Part shown: in pieces, positions 44,799-56,220 of the stretch
How positions within the stretch are numbered: position 1 is the first letter of the stretch
Layout: each line of letters starts with the position of its first letter
DNA from: Kalmusia sp. IMI 367209
Lineage: Eukaryota; Ascomycota; Dothideomycetes; Pleosporales; Didymosphaeriaceae
Reading direction: 5' to 3'
NCBI GenBank assembly: GCA_027946365.1
Contig: JAPEUQ010000003.1
Location: 2,480,001 to 2,544,000, forward strand
Length of the DNA: 64,000 nucleotides
Notes under the pieces: model-generated
Database searches by the model: none
Told to the model about the DNA's origin: nothing
Seen by the model: the letters and a program-made list of their open reading frames with translations, nothing else
Translations under genes and position numbers: made by a program

Positions 44799-46201
44799 AT
44801 GAATACAATTCCCGCAGAGCTGACGGCTACCATCGGCGACATCACACTCACTGATGGTAGCGCACAAATTAAAGCTCTCGCCCACCTCAAAGAGCTTCTT
44901 AAGCCTTACGATGGATATCGAGTCCTCCGCCACTTTTGTGGTGATCGTATCCCCGACGCCCCAAAGCTTCTAGATGATGCTGTCTTCTTCTCCTTTGACA
45001 TAGAGTGGTGGTCCAAGGAGATCACAGCGAAGATGGGGGGGATCACAGAGTTCGGCGGTACTCTCTTCAGCGGTAGAGATCTTTTCAAACTTGCCTCTGC
45101 AGACGCCAAACCCGACTTTGAGGCCATCCTCACTGCTACAACAACCCATCATAGCCGGATCCTGGATAATTGTCACATGCTCAATGACGGTCATATGCAA
45201 TCCGCTGAGAAGCATTCTTTATTCGCTCACACGCGCTTTGTAACGATCGAAGAAACGAAGAATCTAATCGTCAAATGGATCGATGGCCACCGTACCGCCG
45301 ATGGTTCCAAGGCCCCAGTAATTCTGATCGGTCAGTCCTTGTACGGCGACAGAAAGAAGTTGAAAGAACAGCGATATAAGTTCGAGTTGGACGTGGGTGC
45401 ACTTGAGTCGGTAGTCTACACCATCAACTACAACAACAACTCAATTGTAGAGGCTGGCATCCTCACTGAGACCCTGAAGCGCCTTATTAGCGGCCAGCTC
45501 AAAGAAACGGGTGTTGATGGTATCCTCGAAGGCTTCAAGATCACTCGAAAATGGGGCCATAATACTGCAAACGACGCGATGCACACCCTAGTGCCGGCTA
45601 TTCTCATTGCTCTCTATCAAGAAGTCTGCCCATCGAGTATGGATGATTTTCCCCAAGATTCATCTTTGAATAGCAAGAGCTTGAACATGATCCTCGATGA
45701 GCTATCGGACAAGAAGCTCTCTGAACCAGGGCCCGCTTAAGGCCTATCTCGGTTCTGTTTCTACTGCGAGGCAACTGACGAGCATGACGCGGACGACTGT
45801 CCTAACCGCGAAGCCATGCCCGAGTGCAAGTGGTGTGCGACTGCGCCTAGCAAGAAGAACGCTAGGTATCGATCTAAGAAGCATAGCCACCTAACCAATC
45901 GCTGCATCTTCAAGAACAACCATCACAACCCGGATTTCCCGGACTGGTTGAAGCGAGATCTTTCCGACAAGGAGAAGATGGTGCTGAATAGGGCGCTTTT
46001 CGAGAAGGTTTCTTCCTCATTGGATAGTTGATGTTCAAGGTGTTGCATTCGGGCCGACACGGTGATAGGTAGGTCCAGGAGTTTCGCGAGCAGATGAGCT
46101 GGATGTCGCCTGAGGAGAAAGATGAGCTCTACCACTCCTACACGGAGTCTGCAGTCGCTGGTCCCGAGGAAGACACGGAGCGGACGGATAAGGATAGTTA
46201 G
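44799..46201 (+). pseudogene. Gfd2/YDR514C-like DEDDh exonuclease gene with zinc-finger tail, in-frame TAA
   Basis: The first 313 codons (44799-45740) encode an RNase H-like fold: Asp67 and Glu69 in FSFDIEWW, Asp198 in FELDVGALE, and His254 and Asp259 in GHNTANDA, the DEDDh pattern seen in fungal Gfd2/YDR514C-like proteins. TAA at 45738-45740 ends this frame, but it stays open behind the stop with cysteine motifs CFYCEATDEHDADDC and CKWC. It continues past a 65-nt intron (46008-46072) to VQEFREQMSWMSPEEKDE and TAG 46199-46201. Either a nonsense mutation split one gene, or an intron 45637-45741 (GTATGG...TTAAG, 105 nt) removes the stop, or the protein is naturally 313 residues. Nucleic-acid exonuclease activity is inferred. 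Confidence 0.65.
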
Positions 46202-46443
46202 GAGGTAGAGGAATGAAGCGCGAGGAGATGAAGTGGACTTAGATATTTTGTACTTTAAACAGTGGTAGATGGCCCACTCCATATATATCAGGAGACTGTG
46301 TAGACACAATCTCCATGCGTCTTTACTTACTCGTTTCACATTACTACTATCCCTCACTGCGTAGCGAGAACCAATCCGAAGCGAGAAAATTATAGGTACT
46401 TAGATTTTGCAATCGTAGAATAATTTACTACATCTCTTGGATA

Positions 46444-46849
46444 TCATGAAGTCTGAAATACTGAACTAGTACTGCAAGGTCTTTTCAAAAGGCCCCAGAA
46501 CTGCATGCGAATTCCATCGGTATCGGGCTCCTTCCGAAGCTTGTCTCGCAGGAAGTTGAGATATTCGAGCTCCTGCGTAATCCAAATCCCAATGTCGTTC
46601 AATATCATGGCTGCTTGATCAAAGGTGGCCAAGTTGTTGGAATTATCCTGGACCCCATGTCCTATGGACTTTGCGGCAGCGGATGGATGACGGACACTTT
46701 AACACTGAGAAATGTATAAGCAAACTCACTTTGAGTAGACAGCCACCTTCGCTTCCCTTGGGCGAGCTCATAATGACATGACCACCATAGATATGATGAT
46801 TGAGGAGCACGGGGAGATTTCGAAGGCATTCTCTCGGTCGCATTCGCAT
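46444..46849 (-). CDS. Doubtful small gene downstream of the triple-HET gene
   Basis: Two protein-like pieces can be joined in frame by an intron 46729-46669 (GTGAGT...CAAAG): 46849-46730 (RECLRNLPVLLNHHIYGGHV, then SSPKGSEGGCLL) and 46668-46444 (ATFDQAAMILNDIGIWITQE, LEYLNFLRDKLR). The result would be 114 residues. The acceptor AAG is weak. It could instead be a detached tail of the HET gene ending 79 bp upstream. No family is recognised. Confidence 0.3.
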
Positions 46850-46927
46850 GTGGGAGTTGGCGTGATTTCCTTATTCGCTAAATCAGAAGAATGGCCTATA
46901 GATTACGGACATGGTCCTTGCTGAAGT

Positions 46928-49469
46928 TCAAGACTCGGAGGGTGTCCTTCTCTTATACTCATCCACAAGCCTCTTAAAAGCATGCTCCCTGCCCTCTCCG
47001 TATATAGGGGGCATAAAAACCCCGAGTATCCCCAACAAACAGTATACAGCGTCCTCCTCCCTGACTGTATGGCGATGTGCTGCCCAGCTTACTCGCTCAT
47101 CGAAGCTGAATTCCGCGAGCTTTTGACCTCTCAATGCCCCGACAGGAATGCCAGTACTGACATGTATTTCCTTCTCTAGCGATGTTCTGCTTCCTAGCAG
47201 TTCACCCTGCGCAGAAAAGAACCCAACCTGGGCTGGTGCAAGAAGGTCCTGCAACGTCCAGCCTCGCATGAACCATCGGCTGTGTCGAAATGATTCCTGA
47301 TCTTGAATAGAAACATCTGATAAGTATACATAGCATACGGATGCATGCTGATACCACCGGAACATTGAGTTGATAGCTGTGCTAAGCTCTTGACTGTCAT
47401 TCTTGTTGATACAGCAGCTGTCCACCCAGAAAAATCGCAAGCCATCCCGCTTAGCCTGGAGCGCGCAAAACTGAATCTTTTGATATCCTTGCTTCATCTT
47501 TGCCTGGCTGTTTTTGAGATCGTCGAAAGTTACCTCATCCATACCCCAGATGTGTGACAGGATGGCGTATGGAGGAGGTTCTTTATCGAAAGACACTAGC
47601 TGTACGTCGCCACTGGGTAAGCGTTCTAACAGTCGTATTCTCAAGCTTGAATACTGCTGTAGTTGTTCTTCATGGGTAGCGTGTAGCTTCTTTCTAGAAG
47701 AACTCAGTCGTGTAGAGGCTTCAAAATTATTAATTACATCTTTTCAAATGGGCATAGGCTCTATTGGCCAGGTAGGGTATAGAACGTACTGAATAGGCCT
47801 CGTACTCTACTCAAGCGATGATTTGCTTGTTGTTGCTTTTGTATCTCGTCCTTTAGTCGTAACGTTGCGTACGCTTCTCCCTCTCCATATATAAGTGGTA
47901 AGGATATCCCAAGGATCCCTAACAAGCAGTATACTTTGTCTTCTTTGAGTGTTGTCGTACGCTTGGCAGCCCAGCTTGTTCGCTCCTCAACACTTATCTT
48001 GTGGAAGCTTTGTCCTCTTAACACCTTGATAGGAATTTGAGTAATCTTAAAGATTTCTTGCTCTAATGATCCTTTAGTACCTAGTAGCATGCACTCCTTA
48101 GAGAAGAACTTGATCGTAGCTGGTGCAAGAAGCTCTTGTAACGTCCAGCCTCGCGTGAACCATCGGCTGTGTCGAAACACTCCCTTCTTATCGTGTATAG
48201 AAACATCTGATAAGTATACATAGCATACGGATGCACGCTGATACCATCGGAACATTGAGTTAATAGCTGTACTAAGCTCCTGACTATTAGACTTGTTAAT
48301 ACAGCAGCTGTCTACCCAGAAGTACCGGAGGCTATCAGCTACAGCATTTCTGCTGCAGAACTGAAGTTTGGCGTAACCGTTTTTGTCATTACCTGTACCA
48401 GCCACCAGCTCGTTGTATGTGACCTCTTGACCTTCTTCCCAGGTGTGCGATAGGATGGCATACGGAGGAGGATTATCATCATCAAAAGCAACGAGCTGAA
48501 AGTCGCCGCCAGGCAAGCGTTCTAATAGTCGTATGCCAGCGCCCAAATCCAAAGATTGCGGTACTTGTTCTTGATGTGCAGTATGCAAGCGCTTTTGAGA
48601 AGGCTGCCGCGCAGGGGCTTAGAAACAATCAACAACATCCCACATAGATACAGACTCCTCTGGCTGATCCGGGGGAAAGACGTACCGAATAGACCTCTAA
48701 CTCTGTCAAAATGACGTTCTACTTGGTTTTTCTGTATCTCCTCCTCTAGCCGTAAAGTCGCGTGTGCCTCTCCTTCTCCATATATTGGCGGTAAGGATAC
48801 TCCAAAGATTCCTAGTAGGCAGTATATCTTGTCTTCCTTGAAGGTTGTCGTACGTTTTGCCGCCCAGCTCATTCGCTCCTCGACGCTAAACTCAGTGAGA
48901 GGCCTTTGACCTCTCAATGCACTGACAGGAATGCAAGTGATATCGTGTATCATAGACTCAAGCGATGACCTGCTCCCAAGTCGCTTACCCTCAAAGCTGA
49001 AGAAGTTAACCAGCCTTGGTGCGATGAGTTCTTGAAGTGTCCAGCCTCGAGTAAACCACTGGCTCTTTCTAAATGCTGCTTGCCATGCCATTTCATCATT
49101 CGCTTCGTCAGGTGTAGAGACGTCTGAAAGGTAGACGTAGCAGCACGCGGCATTCTGATACCACCGAAACATGGAGTTAATAGCCGTACTAAGCTCGATT
49201 GGGTTCTTCTTATCGATACAGCAGGTGTCTACCCAGAAGTATCGCAGTCCATCAGCTACAGCCTGCTCCGCGCAGAACTGTATCTTCCTCCACCCAGCTT
49301 TACTTATAGTCTTACTTATATCCGCGTCCGCTTTCATATCCTCAAAAGTAACCTCGCCTTTTCCCCATGTGTGTGAGAGTATTGCGTAAGCAGATACCTC
49401 GGCCGTGAAGAGTTCGCGAAAGACAATCTCGCCGTCCGATTTGCGCTCCAGGAGGCGTATGGGATTCAT
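46928..49469 (-). CDS. Protein with three tandem HET domains
   Basis: Three exons, 49469-48686, 48617-47790 and 47718-46928, join in frame to 800 residues. Each exon carries one full HET domain: AILSHTWG / AILSHTWE / AILSHIWG, FWVDTCCIDK / FWVDSCCINK / FWVDSCCINK, MFRWYQ and CYVYLSDV in all three, and CLLGIFG / CLLGILG / CLLGILG before IYGEGE or IYGEGR. Only the first has an ATG start (49469); the second and third open frames have none, which argues for one gene. The two introns (68 and 71 nt) sit at the same place, after RVRGLF, both begin GTACGT and both end in AAG. They lead into similar linkers (KRLHTAHQEQ and KKLHATHEEQ). The usual HET protein has one such domain. If transcripts showed otherwise, these would be one gene plus two headless copies. 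Confidence 0.7.
47264..48313. repeat. Diverged direct repeats inside the triple-HET gene
   Basis: The second and third HET exons are related at DNA level with an offset of about 890 bp. Bases 47307-47345 and 48197-48235 are identical over 39 nt, and similarity continues on both sides. The first HET exon is more distant. This shows duplication of an intron-linker-HET unit within the gene. Confidence 0.75.
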
Positions 49470-50122
49470 AGCTAAGGGTCGTTTGCGATATTGCGGCAAG
49501 CGCAACTCGTTAGGCCTTCAGCATATCGACGCAAGGTGTGCGACTAGAAGAATGATAGAATAAAAGCAGACGTCGATAGTTGTAGGTGCTGCCTGCAAGG
49601 CTGTGTCGTGGCGCAGCCTGGCCGACCACTTGCAGCAATGCAACGTGAAGATACAGTCGTGTCGCCCCTTCGATAGAAAGCCACGCTTGGATTATCGACT
49701 TGTTGCCGGCCTGTTGGGTTTTGTAGGGCTGATTACCGACATTTGTCAAGCAGCACAGTATGGATGTCTGCTCGTGGCGTTGTGGGAACATTGCAGTCGC
49801 TTGTAGCAGGCAGCGACCATCGTTAGCGCGGCTGATGCTTCAAGTGAGGGGGTGCAGCGCCACGATATCACTAGCCACAGACGAGCAAAAGCACAGCAAA
49901 GTAGGCGACATATCATTGTTCTATTGGCATTATGATACAAGACTTCCCGCTAAAACATTCGCACACTGAAAAAGCTCTGTCTGGAGACCTTAAGATGGAT
50001 GTGAATACGATTCCTTCTCCCGCCACCTTTCCTCCGCCCCTTATCACCACATCTTCTCCACTCACTGCGCATGCACCCTATCTGCCCCGTCACCAGATCG
50101 CAGATCATCAGGTTGTGATAAT
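49470..50122. other. Intergenic, 650 bp
   Basis: Promoter of the triple-HET gene on the left and 3' flank of the Zn2Cys6 gene on the right. No gene seen. Confidence 0.5.
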
Positions 50123-52130
50123 CTATGCTAGTCCCCACTCTGCAAAAGCAAAAGTCACCACGATCTTGCCGTTGGAATGTGCACTTCCACTGGGGAATGA
50201 GCAACTCAGCCTTGAGGACGCCGCTGGCCAACCCGTACGGGGGTCCAAGTTTGTCTCCTCAACCTCAATGAGGCGATTCGCAACCGCTATGTGAGTATCC
50301 GCGTCCCAGAAACCCTCGCGCGGAGGGTTTGTTTTGAGTAAGGCAACGGCTTCGCGGCGCACCAAAGGACAGCGACAGCGAGTTGCAACGAAGTGAAGGG
50401 AAGGGATGAGTGAGACTTCAAAGGTAAAGTGGGCGCCTGAGAGATTCTTAATAGTGGTCGAGTCTACTGCACGATAAGGCCACTTTACCTGCTTTCGGGG
50501 TGTTCTTCGAGCCTGATGCGCGGTCTGATGCGACAATGTTCTTCCTCGAAAGGCCCCTTCGAGTACCCGAAGACACTGGTAGAGATGGTGTAACGATGCT
50601 CATAGAGTCCAAGACGATTTTCGCGTTATGATTGATGGCTTTGAAGTAATCGAGATAGGCATCAAAGATAGTATGCCTTGCGTCCATAGCACAGCCGACC
50701 ATAATGTATGTGTTATAATATCCCATCTTCAGAGATGCTGCCATGACTTCTTCCTCGTGCTTTAAACATGCCGCATGCTCCAACTTCTGTAGCGCTTTGT
50801 ACCACGCATAATGAGCTTCGCGTAGCTGTGACTGCCTAGCGAAATCTTCCGGCATGAGGGGCGCTTTGAGAAAGACTTTCATAGCCATGTTGCGTACAAA
50901 GAGGGCTGAGGCATTGCGTAACTGGAAGCTAGACATTTGTAGCTCGTTAAAGGTCAAGGAAGGGGAATCATAGGACGTAGGGTTCGGGATAGAGATTTCA
51001 AACAGATCCTCTATGGAATCGCCAAAGAGCATGGCATAGGTGATGTTTCGCATAAACATGGGTATGAGAGTTTCTTTGAGAAGGCTATTTGAATCAGCAA
51101 ATTTAGCGGTAGCCCGTCTAGGTGATGTCGGTGGCGGCGTGTGAGGACGCAGACCTAATGAGCAGGGTATTAGTACAACGGAGCGATCGTCCTGGCCATC
51201 TCATACCGTGTATTCGTGTGCAAGGAAGCTCAGATAGAATCTTCACACCGCTGTGTAGATGAGCGAATCCAGTCATGAAGTCTCCTCTTACAAAATCAAT
51301 GCAAACGAACAACAAGCATGCCACGAGACCTAGCTCAATAGTGCAAGATTGCTCGTTCATTCGCTCAATGAGTAAGCCAATGGCCTTACTATAATGGAGG
51401 TTAAGGGTCCGATCCTGTTGCGCCAGCCTTGTAAGAGCATGCTTCAAATTCCCCGGTTCTGTCTTCAAGAGATAGCCTAAGGCAACCAGTGCATGGCGAA
51501 TGCAGGGTTCTGAGCGGGCCAATTGAAGTACCGTTTGGGACCAAAAGCCGTTGTCGAAATGATTAGACAAGATTTGTATACCACAGTGGTAATAGAATTC
51601 CAGATATAGTAGCCCGTCTTCGGGCCAAGATTGAAAAAATCGGCTGTGCAATGTAAGCGCTTTATCTTTACAATTTTGCTATACATCGGAGGACAAAGTT
51701 ACAGTATCAAGAAGAGGTGGAACCACACTCGGCGACAAGCGCTTAGATTGCGTCGTTCCGCTCTTAATATAGCCGTCGCATATGCGCCTTGTACTAGTAC
51801 ACCTATCAAAATCAGGGAATGCTCAAGAGGCCAGAACTGCATGATCAAAGGAGCGTCAGGTTATTGGACAGAAGGTGTAGATGCTGCATGTACGCCACAA
51901 ATCACGCATGGCACAAGCATACCTGACACATGCTGGCTTGGCTTCATCGCACTTGACTCGCCGGGATCTACTTAAAGTCAGCTATGAATAGGCCCGCCCT
52001 TACCCAGGGATAAGAGGGAGGTGGCTAGATGAACATACTTGCAGGTTAAGCAACCGGTCCTGACTTTTGCGCCGTATCTTCGCGTTCTCTTGAGACTTTC
52101 GAACTTCAAAACAAGCGTCTGCGGCGGCAT
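50123..52130 (-). CDS. Zn2Cys6 transcription factor
   Basis: Nuclear regulator. Six exons: 52130-52039, 51967-51923, 51802-51727, 51678-51207, 51154-50489 and 50436-50123, giving 554 residues. The binuclear cluster has perfect C-x2-C-x6-C-x6-C-x2-C-x6-C spacing (GCLTCKSRRVKCDEAKPACV, then RCTSTRRICDGY) and is assembled from three exons. The middle has FWSQTVLQLARSEPCIRHAL and the end has SLHFVATRCRCPLVRREAVA with PPREGFWD, as in fungal Zn2Cys6 proteins of this class. The third intron (51679-51726, 48 nt, GTGGTT...TATAG) is needed to remove an in-frame TAG; its donor is weak, so a nonsense lesion is possible. Targets are unknown. Confidence 0.8.
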
Positions 52131-52691
52131 CGTCACCGAATGTATATACAGTTCGTGTGCATCCACGGGAGATTGGCGCTATTGCAATGTGTAGGACAGC
52201 TCGGTCTAGCCCTAGGACGTTGCTTCAGAGCAGATGCGCTGAATAATCACAGGCCAGCAGCATTCCCTTGGCTCCAGAATTGAAGCTAAGCCACATGGTT
52301 TATGCGTTCGAAGATGACCAATAGCAGGTCACGGTGGGCTGACTTCAACGGTTCCGATTCGCGGCAATTTAGCGTTGAATGATCTGCAACCTTCGTATAT
52401 TTCCTCTTTTGGCCTCGCATCACAATGTCAGAAACGGCTATTTCTCGATAATGATGGTCTCGGTATTGTGATTCATCTCTCCCTCTTCCTCAAAGTGGAT
52501 GAATCTGACATATTGTCATGTACGCTTCATCATAGTATAGAAAAATTCCCGCAGCTTTAGCTCTTGGCATCCGTAAGGTTCAGAAAATGGAATGTATCAG
52601 AGTCAAAATGAACCACTATGAGATCATAAGAACTGCACAGTATGCTAAAATTACTCGGAGACTAGACGTATAATGCATACTGTACAAGGAC
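52131..52691. other. Intergenic, 560 bp
   Basis: Upstream region of the Zn2Cys6 gene and 3' flank of the next minus-strand gene. No gene seen. Confidence 0.5.
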
Positions 52692-53643
52692 TCAAAACAC
52701 CCAGAAAGCTGCCCAGCCGACAGCCACAACCAGAAAGCGACTCCTTGAGCCAGACTTCCCGAGTGCAGCCGCACCCGTCGTTGACGTTGATGTGGAAGTG
52801 GAAAGAGCCCCAGTTGATGTCCGACCGTACGCTATTTCGATTACATCAGAACACATAAGCTCAGACAACGCAACAAACTTACAAAGAGCAGCCGGTACAG
52901 TGACTACGGCAGTCTCCAACCCCACGTGATTATCGCACGAATACGCCATGGCAACCTGCGTGCTCTGCCACTCTGCATAACTCGCGTACTTCGTGTTCTG
53001 AACTTGTAAGCTGGCGCACGAGGACTTGCCTTCTGCGGAGCTGTCGCGCTGTTAGTGCTAGGCTGAAATGATAACGCAGTATTTTTTGGCATACCAGGTA
53101 GACGTTGATCCATCCCCTAGGAGGATGAGAGAGCTGCAGCTGTGGTCGCGGAATCCGGGGTGACATATGGCGCAGTTGATTGGTATCGGGGGTGCTGGAC
53201 CGGAGGTCGGGACGCAGGCGAAGTAGCCGCTTGAAGTAGTTGTTGTAGAGCCGGCTGGACAGAAGCTGGTTTTGACTAGTGTGGGTGAGTACTGTTTAGT
53301 TTTGAATAATGAAGGAAAGAGGACATGGTTGAGTGATCTATATCTTAGGATCTGCGTGCGGTTGAAAACTACTTGGTTGTTCGAGTGGAGATGGAGATGC
53401 ATATAAGAGTCTCTCAAGAAAGACGTCGCGAAGAAGTGACACATCTGTGGGAACTACTCCCCTCTGGTCCTTTACAACGAATGGGATGAACTCACAACCA
53501 AGGTTAAGACCCGAGCCCACATACCCAATGAAAGCGGGATTACGCGTGTTGTAGTCGTCGAATGTCACGTTTTGAGCACGGACGAGAGTGACAAAGAGCA
53601 GCACCAGGGCGCTCAGTGTGCTGCAAAAACAAAGCACATGCAT
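52692..53643 (-). CDS. Secreted, probably GPI-anchored Cys-rich protein
   Basis: Signal peptide in the first exon (MHVLCFCSTLSALVLLFVTL) followed by NVTFDDYNTRNPAFIGYVGS. Later exons read SFCPAGSTTTTSSGYFACVP, PIPINCAICHPGF, CSAEGKSSCASLQVQNTKYA and YAEWQSTQVAMAYSCDN. The C-terminus is Ser/Thr-rich, then a hydrophobic tail (RFLVVAVGWAAFWVF) as in GPI-anchor signals. Clear introns are 53094-53041 and probably 52882-52832 (51 nt, so skipping it also keeps frame). The first intron is uncertain: its acceptor is near 53283-53265 and its donor is either the GT at about 53424 or the one near 53377. Extracellular or cell-wall location is likely; function unknown. Confidence 0.68.
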
Positions 53644-54154
53644 TGTGCATTCTAGCGGAGTTCGTGATAGTACAGAGCTGTGGGTAGATCGCTCTACATT
53701 AGAAAAGACTTCATTCTACGCCGCAATCAATTTGAACTCCGGTGAGCAGCGAAACATTAAATTGCGGTCCAGACTCCTTTAGAGATAGCCGACTATTGGC
53801 TGACAGTATGTATAGAAGGCGGCTAGCCCAATGTAGCTAGACGGATGTGATGGTCTAGCCGGGCACCCGTGACGGGGGCCACCATCCGGCCCCGAAACAC
53901 CAATGCGGCCCCAACTCTATTGACGTCCAGGGGCAATTAAGCGACGCAGGTTCCAGCCTGGAGGATCGAGGTGGGGATTGCGATAAACGACATGAAATGA
54001 GAGGCGGGGGCCGGCTTATGCGGCTTTCCTTTATACCATCGTATTTCCCCGTCTTACCTCTCTTTCGCATGCCTACATAGTCGCATCGTAGCCGTCGCCC
54101 TCGACTGTTCTTCAAGAGTATTAGACGTTGAGTACAATAGTCGCAGTCGCAATC
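53644..54154. other. Divergent promoter region, 510 bp
   Basis: Between the GPI-type gene (-) and the membrane protein gene (+). No gene seen; the right end is a leader with no obvious TATA. Confidence 0.45.
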
Positions 54155-54805
54155 ATGAGCGAAAAGAACGCCGCCCCCGCTGTCGCGAAGCATGATAGAG
54201 AAGACCAGCGAGCCATGAGCTCTCCCCGCGCCCTCCTCACCCTCGCCGCTTTCCTCGCGCTTCCTCTTGGCTTTGTCTATATCATGTCGCACTGCAACCA
54301 CTTCACGCCGTCCGCGATGCCAACGACATCGTATCGGCATCCGCACTCAACAACGCAAGCAAAACAGTCGCTGCTCGACAATATCGGCAAGGCGCTTGGT
54401 GAATCCACAGGCGCGCGACCCACCACGGGGATGCGATTCTGTTCTGGAGAGAATCTGAAGGATTGCACGGAGTATGCGATTGACGGCGGTTGCACGAGGA
54501 TCAACGAGAAAAGGGTGTTGAGCATGGCGGAGCCGAGGATGTTTGAGGGAAGTTTTAGTGCTTGCACAGTGTTCCGGTAAGCGTCCTCCATCCTATCTAA
54601 TCATATGAGAGGCTGACGAGAAAGTAGACGAGGTGTGCACGACTGCGAAATAGACGCTCCCAAACCAGACTCGTTCAAGCATGTTAAGGAGTTCGTTGTG
54701 AACTGGGAGGTTGATACAATTGACAAAGACTATGCGCGTAATGGCGTTGTGCCCTTGATTGAGAGGGAGTGGATATCGGACATTGGCAGTTTTAGGTGCT
54801 GGTGA
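54155..54805 (+). CDS. Single-pass membrane protein with Cys-containing ectodomain
   Basis: Two exons, 54155-54576 and 54628-54805, give 199 residues. A polar ~25-residue N-terminus precedes one membrane segment (ALLTLAAFLALPLGFVYIMS). The remainder, presumably lumenal or extracellular, has six Cys (SHCNH, RFCSG, DCTEY, GGCTR, SACTV, DCEID) plus a final CW. No catalytic motif. Type II topology is suggested by the charge pattern. I do not recognise the family. Confidence 0.65.
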
Positions 54806-55666
54806 CAAGTAGCAGGCAAGAACGAAGAAGCAACAGAAAGACGGCCTGGGAGAAAGAGTCGCTATATACCCTTATTTTCTCATACATATTATCAAGCGAG
54901 CGCAGGGTGTTCATACGGAGCCGGCGTAATACGCATACCTTGCAACGAACACACGAATGAAGCATACAAAGAGACTATGTACAGAGTTCACCTACGTAAT
55001 ATCAATGTTAATTCGAATCTAAAGGGCACTCATTTTCGTCTCCACGAAGCGTTGGAGGGGCATCATATCTCATGTGGTTGCATTGAATGATTGTCAGAGT
55101 TTTTTTGGAAGTGTTCTTGATCCTAGCGAAGCGGACTTCACATTGCGAACTCTACTTGCGCAATGGTGATCACCACCTTAAGGAGTATAAAGGTACTCGC
55201 CATAGTAACAGTGCATTTGCAAATGGAAATGATCGAAGGAAGGGTGAGTTCTCGGATACGCATGTCGGCTCAAAAACTCTTTGGCAAGCGCAAAAACAGT
55301 TATCGTTGAAGGGTTCGCATTCTTACTTAGAAGGTCTAGCTACAGTTTCTTTCCTCTAAAGGGTCCATGAGAACTAACTGCAGCTGTCCAAGAAGAAAGT
55401 ATACCCAAATTTTTGACGTCGAACATAAGTAGCATCTATTAGAAGCTATGTTCAGCAACAGCCAGCATCTATAGGTCCTTAGTCTACATGAACTTCAAGC
55501 CTATCGAGAACGCCAGATCGCAATGCACACAGAGAGGTATCGCTCGAGAATAACGCCATCACTCTTAAAACCTCAAGCTCGTGTCTCGACCGTACGCCTC
55601 ACGCGCGCTTCCGATTAGCCTTGATCTCCTTCCAATAAGCTTCAACTCTATTCATAGTCAGCATAG
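54806..55666. other. Convergent intergenic region, 860 bp
   Basis: No gene seen; the 90-codon plus-strand frame at 55087-55359 has no supporting feature. Confidence 0.5.
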
Positions 55667-55966
55667 CTACTTCGTCTGCAGCCCATTCCACTCAGTCACA
55701 TACGCCTTCATCTCAAGCTCGGCTGCCTCCTGAATTGCACGGCCCACTCTGACGACAGCCTTTCGAGCGCCCTCCGGATCGCCAGCCTCCCTCGCATCTT
55801 GCATTTGGCCATGAAAGCGTTCCAGTTTCTTCTTGATGGCAAGGAGCTGAGGGAAGATTCGGGGGTTGCCTTCGACCTCGCGTTCCTTGGAGATCCTACG
55901 CATCGCCGCCGTTGATTCTTTGCCGATATTGGAGAGCTTGCGTTGGAGGGCTTTGTCGAATGGCAT
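55667..55966 (-). CDS. Small basic helical protein
   Basis: One exon, 99 residues from ATG 55966 (the open frame extends further but without a supported start). It is rich in Lys/Arg/Glu and helical: KALQRKLSNIGKESTAAMRR, FPQLLAIKKKLERFHGQ and ELEMKAYVTEWNGL. There is no signal peptide or membrane segment. It is divergent from the coiled-coil gene at 56221 with a 254-bp shared promoter. Family unknown. Confidence 0.5.
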   Translation of the reverse strand: MPFDKALQRKLSNIGKESTAAMRRISKEREVEGNPRIFPQLLAIKKKLERFHGQMQDAREAGDPEGARKAVVRVGRAIQEAAELEMKAYVTEWNGLQTK

Positions 55967-56220
55967 TTTGACGACTGTCAGAAGGTTGTTCTTGAAAGGT
56001 GATGTGCGGTTGAGAGTGAGGTCGGTTCTTTGGACAGCTGTGATTTGTGTGTGGCGCTGAGACGTGGAACATTTATAATCGCCGCATTCACCATTCACCT
56101 CGTTCTCGGAATCTCGGCTTGCGCTTTTCTTTTCGCCTAGCCAATCTACCCTCAACTATCAAATATCCCGCAATTCTTCTCTCAGACAGATTCGCACTTT
56201 GGTTATCTCATAGATTCAAT

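Noticed and set aside
45738..45740. Programmed stop-codon readthrough in the exonuclease gene
   Set aside because: The stop is TAA followed by G, not the TGA-CTA context known for fungal readthrough; mutation or splicing explains it better.
47761..48588. Second HET frame as an independent gene
   Set aside because: It has no ATG before the HET domain; the frame opens with TTG, and a splice into the preceding HET exon restores frame and a matching linker.
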